A DNA stretch of 35,364 bases from DAOUTY01 sp964453665. Its GTDB lineage: Bacteria > Chloroflexota > Dehalococcoidia > SZUA-161. Every line of letters begins with the position of its first letter. The stretch's first letter is position 1. Positions 1 through 7,945 of this stretch are shown here, piece after piece. The DNA is taken from contig CAYVQT010000035.1 in NCBI GenBank assembly GCA_964453665.1, positions 1 to 35,364 on the forward strand. The letters are read 5' to 3'. The notes beneath the pieces are model-generated. The model saw nothing but the letters and a program-made list of their open reading frames with translations, was not told the DNA's origin and searched no databases. Made by a program: the position numbers and the translations under genes.

Positions 1-304
1 CACGACTATTACTTACCATATATGTTAGCACTTGTTAAAGATACAAGGGGCGCGGTAACCGCGCCCCTACGCAATAACATGATAGAAGCAAGGGCGCCCA
101 CACAGGGTCGTCCCTACAAGACGTTTGTTATCCCAAAATCGTAGGGGCGTTTCGCGAAACGTCCCTACTTCGACAGGCTCCCTTCGACAGGCTCAGGGCG
201 AGCGGGAGAATCAGCTATGGCCTGCGCTACTCTTTACTCTGTCTACTTCTAATTCTCGAACGTATGCACCCAGCACGTTTGAAATCGATTTCATATGTGC
301 TAAT
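1..304. repeat. Intergenic leader with palindromic repeats
   Basis: No convincing gene lies here. The stretch holds a perfect inverted repeat at 47-67 (10-base arms, GGGGCGCGGT, one central base). A second hairpin at 141-168 is built from GTAGGGGCGTTTCG and its near complement. A direct duplication of TTCGACAGGCTC follows at about 169-196. Both palindromes carry the TAGGGGCG/CCCTAC edge motif, so they look like copies of one dispersed intergenic repeat family. An open frame continuous with selA begins at 125, but its first 60 codons are this repeat and it has no ribosome site. Confidence 0.6.
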
Positions 305-1723
305 ATGTTTGTCGTGGATAGAACGGAAAGCAGGTTTCGCCAGCTCCCCAGCGTCGACAGGTTAATGTCCGAGGATAAGATCAGGCAGCTGCTGGACATA
401 TACCCCCATGAGCTTCTGGTAGACCTGATCCGACAGGAACTTGAACACAACCGGGCCTCGATCGCTCTCGGAAACCCGTGCCCTCCTGCCGCCGAGATAG
501 TGGACTCCATCTGCGCGCAGGCAGAGTCGCTGGCATCCACCGGCCCGCGCCCTGTCATTAACGCCACAGGTGTCATACTCCACACCAATCTGGGCCGTGC
601 CCCGCTCAGCGCAGACGCCATCGCCGCCATGGACCACGCCAGCAAAGGTTACTGTAATCTGGAGTTCGACCTCGAAACCGGAGTGAGGGGTCACCGCAAT
701 GTACATGTCGAACAGCTCCTGTGTCAGCTTACAGGAGCCGAGGCGGCCTTCGTGGTGAATAACAACGCATCGGCAGTGCTGCTGGCACTTACGGCGCTCG
801 CCAAGAGGCGAGAAGTAATAGTCTCCCGTGGTCAGGCGGTAGCGATCGGCGGCGGCTTCCGCATCCCCGAGGTAATGAGACAGAGCGGGGCAAAGCTGGT
901 CGAGGTGGGCACGACCAATCTGACCAGCGTCCGTGACTATGAAGAAGCGATCAGCCCGCGGACGGGGGCCCTGCTGAGGGTACATTCCAGCAACTTCAAG
1001 ATAATGGGATTCACCGGTAGCGCTGCCCTTGAGGAGCTTGTAGAACTGGGTAACCGTTTCGACCTGCCGGTGTTCGACGACCTGGGCAGCGGCTGCCTTC
1101 TGGATACAACCCTGTTTGGCCTCGACCCGGAGCCTACTGTGCAACAGAGCGTGTCCCTCGGCGCCAGCCTGGTATTCTTCTCCGGAGACAAGCTTCTGGG
1201 CGGGCCGCAGGCAGGCATAATAGCAGGCAAGAAACACCTTGTCGATAAGCTGAAAAGGCACCCTCTGGCACGTGCGGTGCGGACCGACAAAACAAGGCTG
1301 GCCGGTTTGTCCGCCACACTGGTTCACTACCTCAAGGGTGAGGCTCTGACCAGAATCCCTATATGGCGGATGATTTCCGCACCTCTTGCCGAAATGGACA
1401 GGCGGGCCACAGCCTGGGCTCAGGCGCTCGGCGACCCGGCCCAGGTGGTAGACGGCGAGAGTATGGTAGGGGGAGGCAGCCTTCCCGGGGGAACCCTGCC
1501 CACCCGTCTGGTTGCTATTGGCAAGGGGGGCAGGAAGGGAGCGCAAAACAGGGCGCAGGTACTGGCACAGATATTGAGAGCACAGGACCCCCCTCTGGTG
1601 GCGCGGCTCAGCGGAAACGTCCTGCTCCTGGACCCACGCTCCGTTCTCCCCGAGGAAGATACAGCCGTACTCCAGTCACTTCACAGCGCGGTTGCAGGTT
1701 TACAGCACAACCAGCGCTTTTAA
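305..1723 (+). CDS. selA: L-seryl-tRNA(Sec) selenium transferase SelA
   Basis: PLP enzyme that converts Ser-tRNA(Sec) to Sec-tRNA(Sec) using selenophosphate; cytosolic. The 472-residue product matches the family length. The N-terminal FRQLPSVDRLM motif is typical of SelA, so I place the start just before it at ATG 305; GTG 314 is an alternative and no clear Shine-Dalgarno decides. Glycine-rich PLP contacts (NVNNNASAV-like segment, GTTNLT) come mid-protein, and the PLP lysine lies in FSGDKLLGGPQAG. The open frame continues upstream to 125, but those residues translate intergenic repeat and look non-coding. selB follows 69 bases downstream on the same strand, so the two probably form an operon. 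selD is not in the window. Confidence 0.95.
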   Translation: MFVVDRTESRFRQLPSVDRLMSEDKIRQLLDIYPHELLVDLIRQELEHNRASIALGNPCPPAAEIVDSICAQAESLASTGPRPVINATGVILHTNLGRAPLSADAIAAMDHASKGYCNLEFDLETGVRGHRNVHVEQLLCQLTGAEAAFVVNNNASAVLLALTALAKRREVIVSRGQAVAIGGGFRIPEVMRQSGAKLVEVGTTNLTSVRDYEEAISPRTGALLRVHSSNFKIMGFTGSAALEELVELGNRFDLPVFDDLGSGCLLDTTLFGLDPEPTVQQSVSLGASLVFFSGDKLLGGPQAGIIAGKKHLVDKLKRHPLARAVRTDKTRLAGLSATLVHYLKGEALTRIPIWRMISAPLAEMDRRATAWAQALGDPAQVVDGESMVGGGSLPGGTLPTRLVAIGKGGRKGAQNRAQVLAQILRAQDPPLVARLSGNVLLLDPRSVLPEEDTAVLQSLHSAVAGLQHNQRF

Positions 1724-1792
1724 AATACCGGGGCATGATAGCGAAGTCGCCCGACCGCGGGCAACCTGCCCATACAGTAAAAAGGTAACAAC

Positions 1793-3658
1793 ATGTTCGT
1801 ACTTGGCACCGCAGGCCACGTAGACCACGGTAAATCAGTGCTGGTGCAGGCCCTGACCGGCATAGACCCCGACAGGCTTCAGGAGGAAAAGGAACGGGGC
1901 ATGACCATCGACCTCGGCTTCGCCTGGCTGAAGCTGCCCGGCGGCCAGGAGATAGGCATCGTAGATGTCCCCGGACACGAGCACTTCATAAAGAACATGC
2001 TGGCCGGTGTAGGTGGAATTGACATAGCCCTACTCGTCGTTGCCGCCAACGAAGGAGTAATGCCTCAAACCAGAGAACACCTCGCCATCCTCGACCTGAT
2101 AGGTGTGGAGAGAGGAATCGTAGCTATCACCAAGAAGGACCTGGTGGACGAAGAGCTGCTGACCCTGGTTACGATGGAGATAGAGGAGATAATAGGCTCC
2201 ACAGCGCTGTCCGAAGCTCCCATCATCCCCGTATCCGCAGTAACAGGTGAAGGCCTGCCCGAGCTGGTTTCCGCTATCGACCGGCTCCTGGAATCAACGC
2301 AGCCCAGAGCGGACACCGGCAGGCCAAGGCTCCTCGTAGACAGGGTCTTTACAATAGCCGGCTCGGGGACCGTAGTCACCGGTACTCTCATCGACGGCTC
2401 TCTCAAGGTGGGACAGGAGGTAGAAATTGCGCCCTCTGGGCTGAAATCGCGTCTGCGCGGTTTGCAGACACACAAGACTCGCATCGATACCGCCACGCCG
2501 GGCAGCAGGGTCGCAGCAAACCTGACCGGCGTCTCCGTCTCGCAGCTAAAACGCGGGGATGTTCTCACCAATCCGGGCTGGCTGACTCCAACAACAATGG
2601 TAGCTGCAAGGCTCCGCCTGCTCCCAACCCTCAAACGTCCTCTTCGCTACAACGCAACCGTCAGCTTTCACACCGGGGGCAGTGAGGCGATGGCCAAGGT
2701 CCGCCTGCTGGATAAAGAGGAGTTGGAGCCCAGTGGAAGCACCTGGGCTCAACTGAAACTGACTGAGCCGGTGACAGTGATCAAAGGTGACCGCTTCGTA
2801 ATCCGCTCACCGCAGGAGACTCTTGGTGGCGGTGAGATTATCGAGCCTCATACCAGGCGTTATCGCAGGTATCGTCCCGCAACCATTCAAAGCCTTGAGA
2901 CCAAGGAGAAGGGAACAGCACAGGACATACTCGTGGCGACCCTGGAAGCAAACCAGCCACTGGAGATAGGGAAACTCATCGCCAACTGCGGACTCCCCGC
3001 CAAAGAGGCGAAGCCAGTAATAGAGGAACTTATCCGGGACAGAATGCTTTTAGCCGTAGGCACAGGAGAGCACCGAATTCTCTTCACCGCCTCAGGCTGG
3101 GAGCATTTGAAGGAGACCGTGACCGCCACATTAGAGGACTATCACAGCAGGTTCCCCGCCAGACCGGGTATGCCGCGTGGGGAACTGGGGGGCAAGCTGA
3201 AGTCACCACCCGCTTCTCTTACGGCCATCCTGAACAGGATTCTCTATGAAGGTGTTATCATCGAAGAAGGCGCAAACGTCGGCCTTCCGTCTCACCGGAT
3301 ACGGCTCACCGGTGACCAGCAGGCGAAAATCGATGCTTTCCTTGAATCACTGGCCCGGGAACCCTTTGCTCCACCCACCGACCTCATGCCCGATATAGAC
3401 TTGATTAACCTGCTGGTAAAGCAGGGACGCGTGGTCAAGGTAAGCGACAGCGTGGTATTCACCGCCTCCGCCTACGATGAAATGGTCAAAAGGATCACCG
3501 CCCACATCAAAGCCAATGGCAAGATTACCCTGGGTGAAACGCGGGACCTGCTGAACACCAGCCGTAAGTATGCACAGGCCCTACTCGAATACCTGGACCA
3601 GCAGAAGATAACGCGGCGCAGGGGCGACGAAAGAGTCCTGGGGTCGGGAAGCGCCTAG
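1793..3658 (+). CDS. selB: Selenocysteine-specific elongation factor SelB
   Basis: GTPase that carries Sec-tRNA(Sec) to the ribosome at UGA codons marked by a SECIS hairpin. It has 621 residues, the usual bacterial size. The EF-Tu-like G domain (about 1-170) shows GHVDHGKS, the switch segment GMTIDLGFAWL, DVPGHEHF and TKKDLVD. Domains II/III (about 170-345) include DRVFTIAGSGTVVTGTL. The C-terminal part (about 390-621) fits the tandem winged helices that bind the SECIS; LLNTSRKYAQALLEYLDQ near the end is a typical SelB winged-helix segment. The start ATG is preceded by AAAGG. It follows selA directly, and tRNA-Sec lies about 3 kb downstream on the other strand. Confidence 0.96.
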   Translation: MFVLGTAGHVDHGKSVLVQALTGIDPDRLQEEKERGMTIDLGFAWLKLPGGQEIGIVDVPGHEHFIKNMLAGVGGIDIALLVVAANEGVMPQTREHLAILDLIGVERGIVAITKKDLVDEELLTLVTMEIEEIIGSTALSEAPIIPVSAVTGEGLPELVSAIDRLLESTQPRADTGRPRLLVDRVFTIAGSGTVVTGTLIDGSLKVGQEVEIAPSGLKSRLRGLQTHKTRIDTATPGSRVAANLTGVSVSQLKRGDVLTNPGWLTPTTMVAARLRLLPTLKRPLRYNATVSFHTGGSEAMAKVRLLDKEELEPSGSTWAQLKLTEPVTVIKGDRFVIRSPQETLGGGEIIEPHTRRYRRYRPATIQSLETKEKGTAQDILVATLEANQPLEIGKLIANCGLPAKEAKPVIEELIRDRMLLAVGTGEHRILFTASGWEHLKETVTATLEDYHSRFPARPGMPRGELGGKLKSPPASLTAILNRILYEGVIIEEGANVGLPSHRIRLTGDQQAKIDAFLESLAREPFAPPTDLMPDIDLINLLVKQGRVVKVSDSVVFTASAYDEMVKRITAHIKANGKITLGETRDLLNTSRKYAQALLEYLDQQKITRRRGDERVLGSGSA

Positions 3659-3756
3659 ACAGCGGTAATTACCCCTTTTTTAGCTACAGGCTTATTACAT
3701 CTAAACCAAGCATTAAATCAGATTACTTACATTTGCAACAAAACCTTGTTCATTGG

Positions 3757-3785
3757 TTGTGATATTCTACAGCGAGGTTTATAAT
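3757..3785 (+). promoter_or_regulatory. Putative sigma-70-type promoter
   Basis: TTGTGA at 3757-3762 and TATAAT at 3780-3785 are separated by 17 bases. The site lies 70 bases before the zinc-ribbon gene at 3856, in low-GC DNA where chance matches are more frequent. Confidence 0.45.
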
Positions 3786-3855
3786 TACGCAAGGTGTTTG
3801 TCTATGTGTGCGAAAAAATATTAACTAGGCCTATGATCTTGGGTAGAGCTATGAA

Positions 3856-4638
3856 ATGATTCTTACATGTCAAACTTGCGGTACTAGAAACAGAATTCCT
3901 GATCACGAAAATCCTAATGAATGGCTTCGTAGGAGCTATCGCTGTAGGAAGTGCAAGGCAATGCTCTTGGATGCCGCCGATATCCGCCGCAAGGTGATTG
4001 ATAAGATAAAAATAAGGGCGAATAAATTTGGACTATTGGATGAGCTAATGAGAATCACTCTCAAGGAGATGCTTGAAGGCCTTAAAATAGGCTCAAAAAG
4101 TGATACTTTAGGCGTATTCAAAAACATGAAGAAAGTTAACGCTATATATCCCGCCTTTGAAATTGTCGCTCTTCTTATCTTCCGACTAGATTTTTACGTA
4201 GCGACGTACCAAGAGACGGAGCTTAGAGAGCCGCTTTTCAATTTTATTGCCGATAGAATGACTGAAAGATTATGTATGGAGAAAAATATTTTTAATAATT
4301 TCCTTAATAAGCGCATGGAGGAATACGGAGGTATACAAGCAGATATGCAACTAACAGACGAATCAAAGCAGACAAAATTACTGGAAGGTTTCTTATATAA
4401 TTTAGTGTATTCGATTTCTGAACAGGCTTTCTATGATTGGGAAGGGGAAATAAAGCCATTAATCTTTCTACCCGCACACCATAAGCTCACAATTCACATT
4501 ATTTACAAAGAAATGCTCTTGCCTGTAGAAATTATATTTGTAAAAACGATTAGAAACCTTTTTATAGCTAATTCCGACTTTACAAAGTTGAGCGACAAAG
4601 AAATAAACCTAATTTTAGAGAAAAGTAGTCACAAATAA
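3856..4638 (+). CDS. Zinc-ribbon N-terminal protein of unknown function, low-GC orphan
   Basis: I do not recognise the family. The first 40 residues form a zinc ribbon: TCQTCGTRNRIP then YRCRKCKAM, i.e. two CxxC pairs about 25 residues apart, of the kind used to bind zinc in nucleic-acid-linked or assembly proteins. The other ~220 residues look largely helical (segments such as RITLKEMLEGLKIG and AIYPAFEIVALLIFRL), with no signal peptide and no clear membrane helix. Codon use is strongly A/T-rich (AAA, ATA, TTA, AAT), unlike selB before it and the genes after it. Together with its isolation this points to recent transfer. A promoter-like element lies upstream; the Shine-Dalgarno is weak. Confidence 0.7.
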   Translation: MILTCQTCGTRNRIPDHENPNEWLRRSYRCRKCKAMLLDAADIRRKVIDKIKIRANKFGLLDELMRITLKEMLEGLKIGSKSDTLGVFKNMKKVNAIYPAFEIVALLIFRLDFYVATYQETELREPLFNFIADRMTERLCMEKNIFNNFLNKRMEEYGGIQADMQLTDESKQTKLLEGFLYNLVYSISEQAFYDWEGEIKPLIFLPAHHKLTIHIIYKEMLLPVEIIFVKTIRNLFIANSDFTKLSDKEINLILEKSSHK

Positions 4639-4691
4639 ATAGTGACGCTTATTGTGTATTGACTGCAGTCCTACGATTATATAATCAAGTC

Positions 4692-5729
4692 CTAGTCTGC
4701 TGCAGCACTAGCAGACGGTGTCAATTCCACTGCCGGCCCGTCCTCTCCCTCCCCATCACCGGGCCCGAGCAGTTTTTCCAGCCCCTCGAAAGCCTCGTCA
4801 GATTCCGTCACACCTTCTTCTGTAGTGGCTTCACCTTCCTCCTGCTCCTCTGTTTCGGTGTCGCCTTCCTCCTTGATTGTCCCGCCTTTGAGTAAATCGT
4901 CCAGTCTCTTAAAAGCTTCGTTTATTCTCTCGAGCTCTTCTTCAGCTTCCTCCCGCCATTCTTCTGATTTTTCATCCCTGGCTTTTTCTTCAATCTCTTC
5001 CCGCAGCACCTTCATCAATTCATCCAGCGCCCTTTCTGCTTCACTAACCTCCCGTTCCTCCCCCTCTACCTGAGATTCTTCCTCCTCGTCCTCCTCGGGC
5101 ACTTCAGCCTCATATCCGCATTTCTTCAATTTGTCCAGAATATTGCCTACTGTCTGTTTAATCTCTTGCTCAGAATCCGCGCTCATGTACCAGGGAACAT
5201 TTAGGGGGCCAAAAACCATTAGAAGGTCTATTATATTGTCGTATCCGTAAACCCTTTTTGTGAACTGTGCCTGCTCCTCATCGAACTGATATACCGCATT
5301 CAGCAGGCATCTCAAACACTCTATATCGCAATCGCAGTTGATAAAAGCATCTTCGATGCATTCCGCCAATTTCATGCCGAGCTGGTCGAACTCCTCCTCG
5401 AAAGTATCCTCGCCCAGCAGGTAAATCTGGTATTGCTGCCAGTATTCTTCACCCCATCTCCGGTACAGCTCTTTGCCAGCCTCAATACATTCAACTGCAT
5501 CTTCACATGTCGAACATTCACAGTCGATGCTTTCCATTTCCTCTCTCAAGAATTCAGCTAATATCGCCTCCAGTTCTTCGTTTGTGAAACGCTCCACAGA
5601 CACACCGGTAGCCGCTTCAAATTCCGTATCTCCTGATTCATCACCATCTGCACAAGCCCATGTACCAGTCAGAAGGCTACCTACCATAACCGTGCAGATT
5701 AAAGCCGCAACAAGCTTCTCCCCGAACAT
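4692..5729 (-). CDS. Secreted Cys/Glu-rich protein of unknown function
   Basis: No recognised family. I choose ATG 5729 because GGAGGTGG stands at the right distance; the frame extends upstream to GTG 5753. The N-terminus is a signal peptide (FGEKLVAALICTVMVGSLLTG, cleaved near TWACADG, where the Cys could even be lipidated). The mature part has a Cys-rich region with CECSTCEDAVEC and CDCDIECLRC, suited to disulfides or metal binding. A highly acidic coiled-coil-like region follows (repeats of EE/EEE with SEAERALDELMKVLREEIEEK), and a low-complexity acidic tail rich in Glu, Gly and Thr ends the protein. It is probably envelope-associated. Frames on the opposite strand are Ser-rich shadows of the Glu codons. 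Confidence 0.8.
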   Translation of the reverse strand: MFGEKLVAALICTVMVGSLLTGTWACADGDESGDTEFEAATGVSVERFTNEELEAILAEFLREEMESIDCECSTCEDAVECIEAGKELYRRWGEEYWQQYQIYLLGEDTFEEEFDQLGMKLAECIEDAFINCDCDIECLRCLLNAVYQFDEEQAQFTKRVYGYDNIIDLLMVFGPLNVPWYMSADSEQEIKQTVGNILDKLKKCGYEAEVPEEDEEEESQVEGEEREVSEAERALDELMKVLREEIEEKARDEKSEEWREEAEEELERINEAFKRLDDLLKGGTIKEEGDTETEEQEEGEATTEEGVTESDEAFEGLEKLLGPGDGEGEDGPAVELTPSASAAAD

Positions 5730-5747
5730 AGCTACCACCTCCCCAGC

Positions 5748-5762
5748 CCGCACTAAGTGCGG
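5748..5762. promoter_or_regulatory. Short perfect palindrome, operator-like
   Basis: CCGCACT-A-AGTGCGG is a perfect inverted repeat with 7-base arms and one central base. It lies just upstream of the ribosome-binding site of the secreted acidic protein, so it is placed like a repressor operator. With a one-base centre it cannot form a simple RNA hairpin at full length. No second copy was noticed. Confidence 0.35.
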
Positions 5763-5911
5763 AGGATTCTAACACGTATGACTTATCAATACAACATAGA
5801 TAAACAAAAATATTCAGCAATCTGATGACATTCCACCAGGACTATCTTGTCCTCGATGATATAATGTCCATATTTACCGGGAAGCTATGATGAGCTGACA
5901 AGGAGGATAGG

Positions 5912-6487
5912 ATGAATGAGGAACTTAATCCTGAGCTAGTGAAGGCAGCGCAGGAGCAGTTTGAACCGACCAAGCTGAAGGCAGGTGAGGATTTACCGCC
6001 CGCCGTCAGACAGGCCATGATGGAGTTCATGGTACCCGCGATCGCAAAAGGGGTCTGGGAAGGCATTTTCGCTCTTCCCGACGAGGCAAGAGATATCGTC
6101 TTCAAAGCAGCATCGAAAAGGTGCAACGAGAAGATTAACGGGTTCGCGGGGTTCGACCCCGGTGAGATGAACGACGTAGACGAATTCATGGCTGAATGGG
6201 AGAAGGCCTTCGGAGGGATTATGAAGGGTAAAAGGGAAGGCGATACTATCTACTGGGAATTCGCTTCAAATGGCTGTACAGCACCTGAGGTAATGCTTGG
6301 CCTTATTGAGCCAGACCCCAAGCTGTGCCAGTGTTCGTGTCACATGATCAGACAGCGCTTCGAGATGGTCACCAAGAGCCCTGTCATGGTTGAGCTATTG
6401 GACAGTTTTCTGACAACCGGCGCTGACAAGTGTAGTTATCTGATACACCTCAGACCGAAATCGGAGGATGCAGGGGGCGGAAGGTAG
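5912..6487 (+). CDS. Cys-rich cytosolic protein, possibly ATC-hydrolase-like
   Basis: 191 residues, no signal peptide or membrane helix. The start is firm: AAGGAGG lies just before ATG 5912. Cysteines cluster late in the protein: Cys71, Cys122, a CxCxC cluster at 139-143 (CQCSCHMI) and Cys174 in LTTGADKCSYLIHL. A segment around ..GxxxWEFxxNGCxxP is followed by this terminal GxxxCxY element. That layout recalls the L-2-amino-thiazoline-4-carboxylate hydrolase-like family and related small ligand-binding domains of anaerobes. The resemblance is from memory and weak. It sits alone between two oppositely oriented neighbours. Confidence 0.75.
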   Translation: MNEELNPELVKAAQEQFEPTKLKAGEDLPPAVRQAMMEFMVPAIAKGVWEGIFALPDEARDIVFKAASKRCNEKINGFAGFDPGEMNDVDEFMAEWEKAFGGIMKGKREGDTIYWEFASNGCTAPEVMLGLIEPDPKLCQCSCHMIRQRFEMVTKSPVMVELLDSFLTTGADKCSYLIHLRPKSEDAGGGR

Positions 6488-6618
6488 GCAGATAGTTACT
6501 TGCAGGGCTGCAAATTCGCTGTCGAGAGCTGATATGTTAAACAACTGCTGATACAGAACCTGTTGAGTGAAGCTGAAGTATCAAGCACACAAGGAAATTC
6601 TGGAGCGATAATAGAAGG

Positions 6619-6715
6619 TGGCGGGAGCGAATGGGAGTCGAACCCACCAAGGACACTCTTAATGCCCCTCAACGGGTTTGAAGCCCGCGGAGCCCACCGG
6701 GACCCTTTCGCCCCC
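6619..6715 (-). tRNA. selC: tRNA-Sec (anticodon UCA)
   Basis: Reading the minus strand, an 8-bp acceptor stem forms between GGGGGCGA (5' end at 6715) and TCGCTCCC, then discriminator G and an encoded CCA (6619-6621). The anticodon loop is CTTCAAA on a GCGGG/CCCGT-type stem, giving anticodon UCA, which reads UGA. A long variable arm of about 7 bp (AGGGGCA with TGTCCTT) follows. The T arm is GTGGG-TTCGACT-CCCAT, 5 bp. The 8+5 acceptor/T helix, long extra arm and 97-base length are hallmarks of bacterial tRNA-Sec. It is the substrate of SelA and ligand of SelB, whose genes are about 3 kb away. Confidence 0.95.
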
Positions 6716-6736
6716 CCGTGCGGTTCAGACCGGTCT

Positions 6737-6765
6737 AGTATAAATCACCCCGCACCCCCGCGCAA
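6737..6765 (-). promoter_or_regulatory. Putative promoter of tRNA-Sec
   Basis: On the minus strand TTGCGC (6760-6765) and TATACT (6737-6742) are separated by 17 bases. Transcription would start about 15 bases before the tRNA 5' end at 6715. Good spacing and position; the -35 is imperfect. Confidence 0.5.
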
Positions 6766-6797
6766 ATCCCGGGCCCCTCAATGAGTGCCGCATGGCC

Positions 6798-7115
6798 TCA
6801 GGTAGACCAGCTATTTAGTTGAGATTCACCTACAGTATCAGGGACTTCCTCCTCCTCATATAAAGGAGTCCCCAACTCACCCTGTATCTCCAGCTTAAGC
6901 AGCCAGAGTTGAAAGCGTACCAGCAGGCTGGCGCGGCGCTTAAAGATACGCAGTATGAAATCGGTCAGGTACACCATAACTCCAGTTGCCCCGGTGCCCA
7001 CGCCAAACACAAAGCCTGCAATGCCCCAGCCTCGATCATCTCCAAAGTACCCGACAACTCCGGCAGCAGTGATGACAACGCCGACAACGCACATAAACAG
7101 ACCGAAAATTCTCAT
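6798..7115 (-). CDS. Small two-helix membrane protein
   Basis: 105 residues, no recognised family. Two hydrophobic helices are visible: residues 1-22 (IFGLFMCVVGVVITAAGVVG) and about 30-52 (WGIAGFVFGVGTGATGVMVYL), joined by a short GDDRGWG turn. A basic segment (ILRIFKRR) and a soluble, partly acidic tail follow. The glycine-rich helices suggest tight packing. The start ATG 7115 is supported by GAGAGGTGA a few bases upstream. It follows tRNA-Sec on the same strand but probably has its own transcript. Confidence 0.7.
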   Translation of the reverse strand: MRIFGLFMCVVGVVITAAGVVGYFGDDRGWGIAGFVFGVGTGATGVMVYLTDFILRIFKRRASLLVRFQLWLLKLEIQGELGTPLYEEEEVPDTVGESQLNSWST

Positions 7116-7411
7116 ATCGTCACCTCTCCAGCTTTAATAATACTTCAAATCCGCAAGCAGCAATGTGCATAGCGTTCGCCTGCGACACAATCGTAGCATA
7201 TGATAACACAAAAATCCAAAGTGCTGCCACCGCTCGATATCATGCAAATATCGAGTAAGAGCATAACATACTCATGGATACTTAAAATAATGCGCCCGAT
7301 TTATGATGATAACAGAGGTTTCCCTGTACAAACATGTAATCCTGCGGCCATGGCTTGTAAACAAAGCCTGGCAGTCCATAAACAGGCCGGATAAGACCAT
7401 GCGGCAGGGCT
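7116..7411. other. Intergenic, one hairpin
   Basis: No convincing gene in these ~296 bases. An inverted repeat CTCGATAT (7233-7240) / ATATCGAG (7248-7255) with a 7-base loop is present. It has no T-run, so its role is unclear. A 64-codon plus-strand frame here lacks a ribosome site and any recognisable features. Confidence 0.4.
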
Positions 7412-7699
7412 TTAGCCTGAGCTGCCTGTCAAGGAGCTTTCAGCAGGCATGGCATGGCACACCAATATCCGCTTAGTCGAGGCCAGAGACCTAATGGGAG
7501 CAGCAAGAGAACACTCTCCTTCATCAGCGCAGGCTAGAAACCTGGGCGGTGACACTATATTGCAACCCTGAGCCTCTGCCTGCCGCCGGCATGTGGGACA
7601 TACCATCTTGTCCCTGAAACCGCCTTTATACCTTACCCACGACCATTCTCTTACCGGATAGTCTCCGACTCTTCGACAGTTGCCACATCTGGCTTCCAA
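7412..7699 (-). CDS. Zinc-ribbon mini-protein, uncertain gene
   Basis: 95 codons starting at TTG 7699, preceded by an AAGGGGGGA ribosome site. The first half carries a two-pair zinc ribbon, CGNCRRVG and CPTCRRQ, about 32 residues apart with a Trp/Arg-rich middle (REWSWVRYKGGF). The second half is low in recognisable features and could be read-through past the functional end. It may be a short nucleic-acid-binding or degraded protein. The zinc-ribbon spacing and ribosome site favour a real gene; nothing else confirms it. Confidence 0.45.
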   Translation of the reverse strand: MEARCGNCRRVGDYPVREWSWVRYKGGFRDKMVCPTCRRQAEAQGCNIVSPPRFLACADEGECSLAAPIRSLASTKRILVCHAMPAESSLTGSSG

Positions 7700-7884
7700 C
7701 GGTTCCCCCCTTAATCTTTTATCTGTCGCTACTCAAGTAAGGTAACACAACCGCTAAAACATAATAGCGAGTAAAAATTAAGAAACCAAAAAGAAGCCAT
7801 AACAAAAAGGTTACAAAAGTTATAGAATCCCGGGCAGGTAATACACCGGCGTCAGAAGAAGATACAATCGCACTGTCAGTGAAA

Positions 7885-7930
7885 GGAGTTTGCCTTCCGA
7901 AACACCCGCTTCTTCTAAGGTTAAAACTCC
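7885..7930 (-). terminator. Long hairpin just after hypE, possible terminator
   Basis: On the minus strand GGAGTTT (7924-7930) pairs with AAACTCC (7885-7891), and inner CCTT/AAGG arms extend the stem. TTTC follows. It begins 16 bases past the hypE stop, where the hyp operon should end. The T-run is poor, so termination is only likely. Confidence 0.35.
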
Positions 7931-7945
7931 GGGGATAATCGGGGG

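Noticed and set aside
125..304. N-terminal extension of SelA by 60 residues
   Set aside because: These codons translate palindromic intergenic repeat and have no ribosome site; the conserved SelA N-terminus lies after residue 60.
362..1546. 394-codon open frame antisense to selA
   Set aside because: selA is unmistakable on the plus strand; this frame has no family motifs and arises from GC-rich codon use.
3664..3682. Terminator after selB
   Set aside because: GGTAATTACC is a loopless 10-base palindrome before CCTTTTTT; it cannot make a stable terminator stem.
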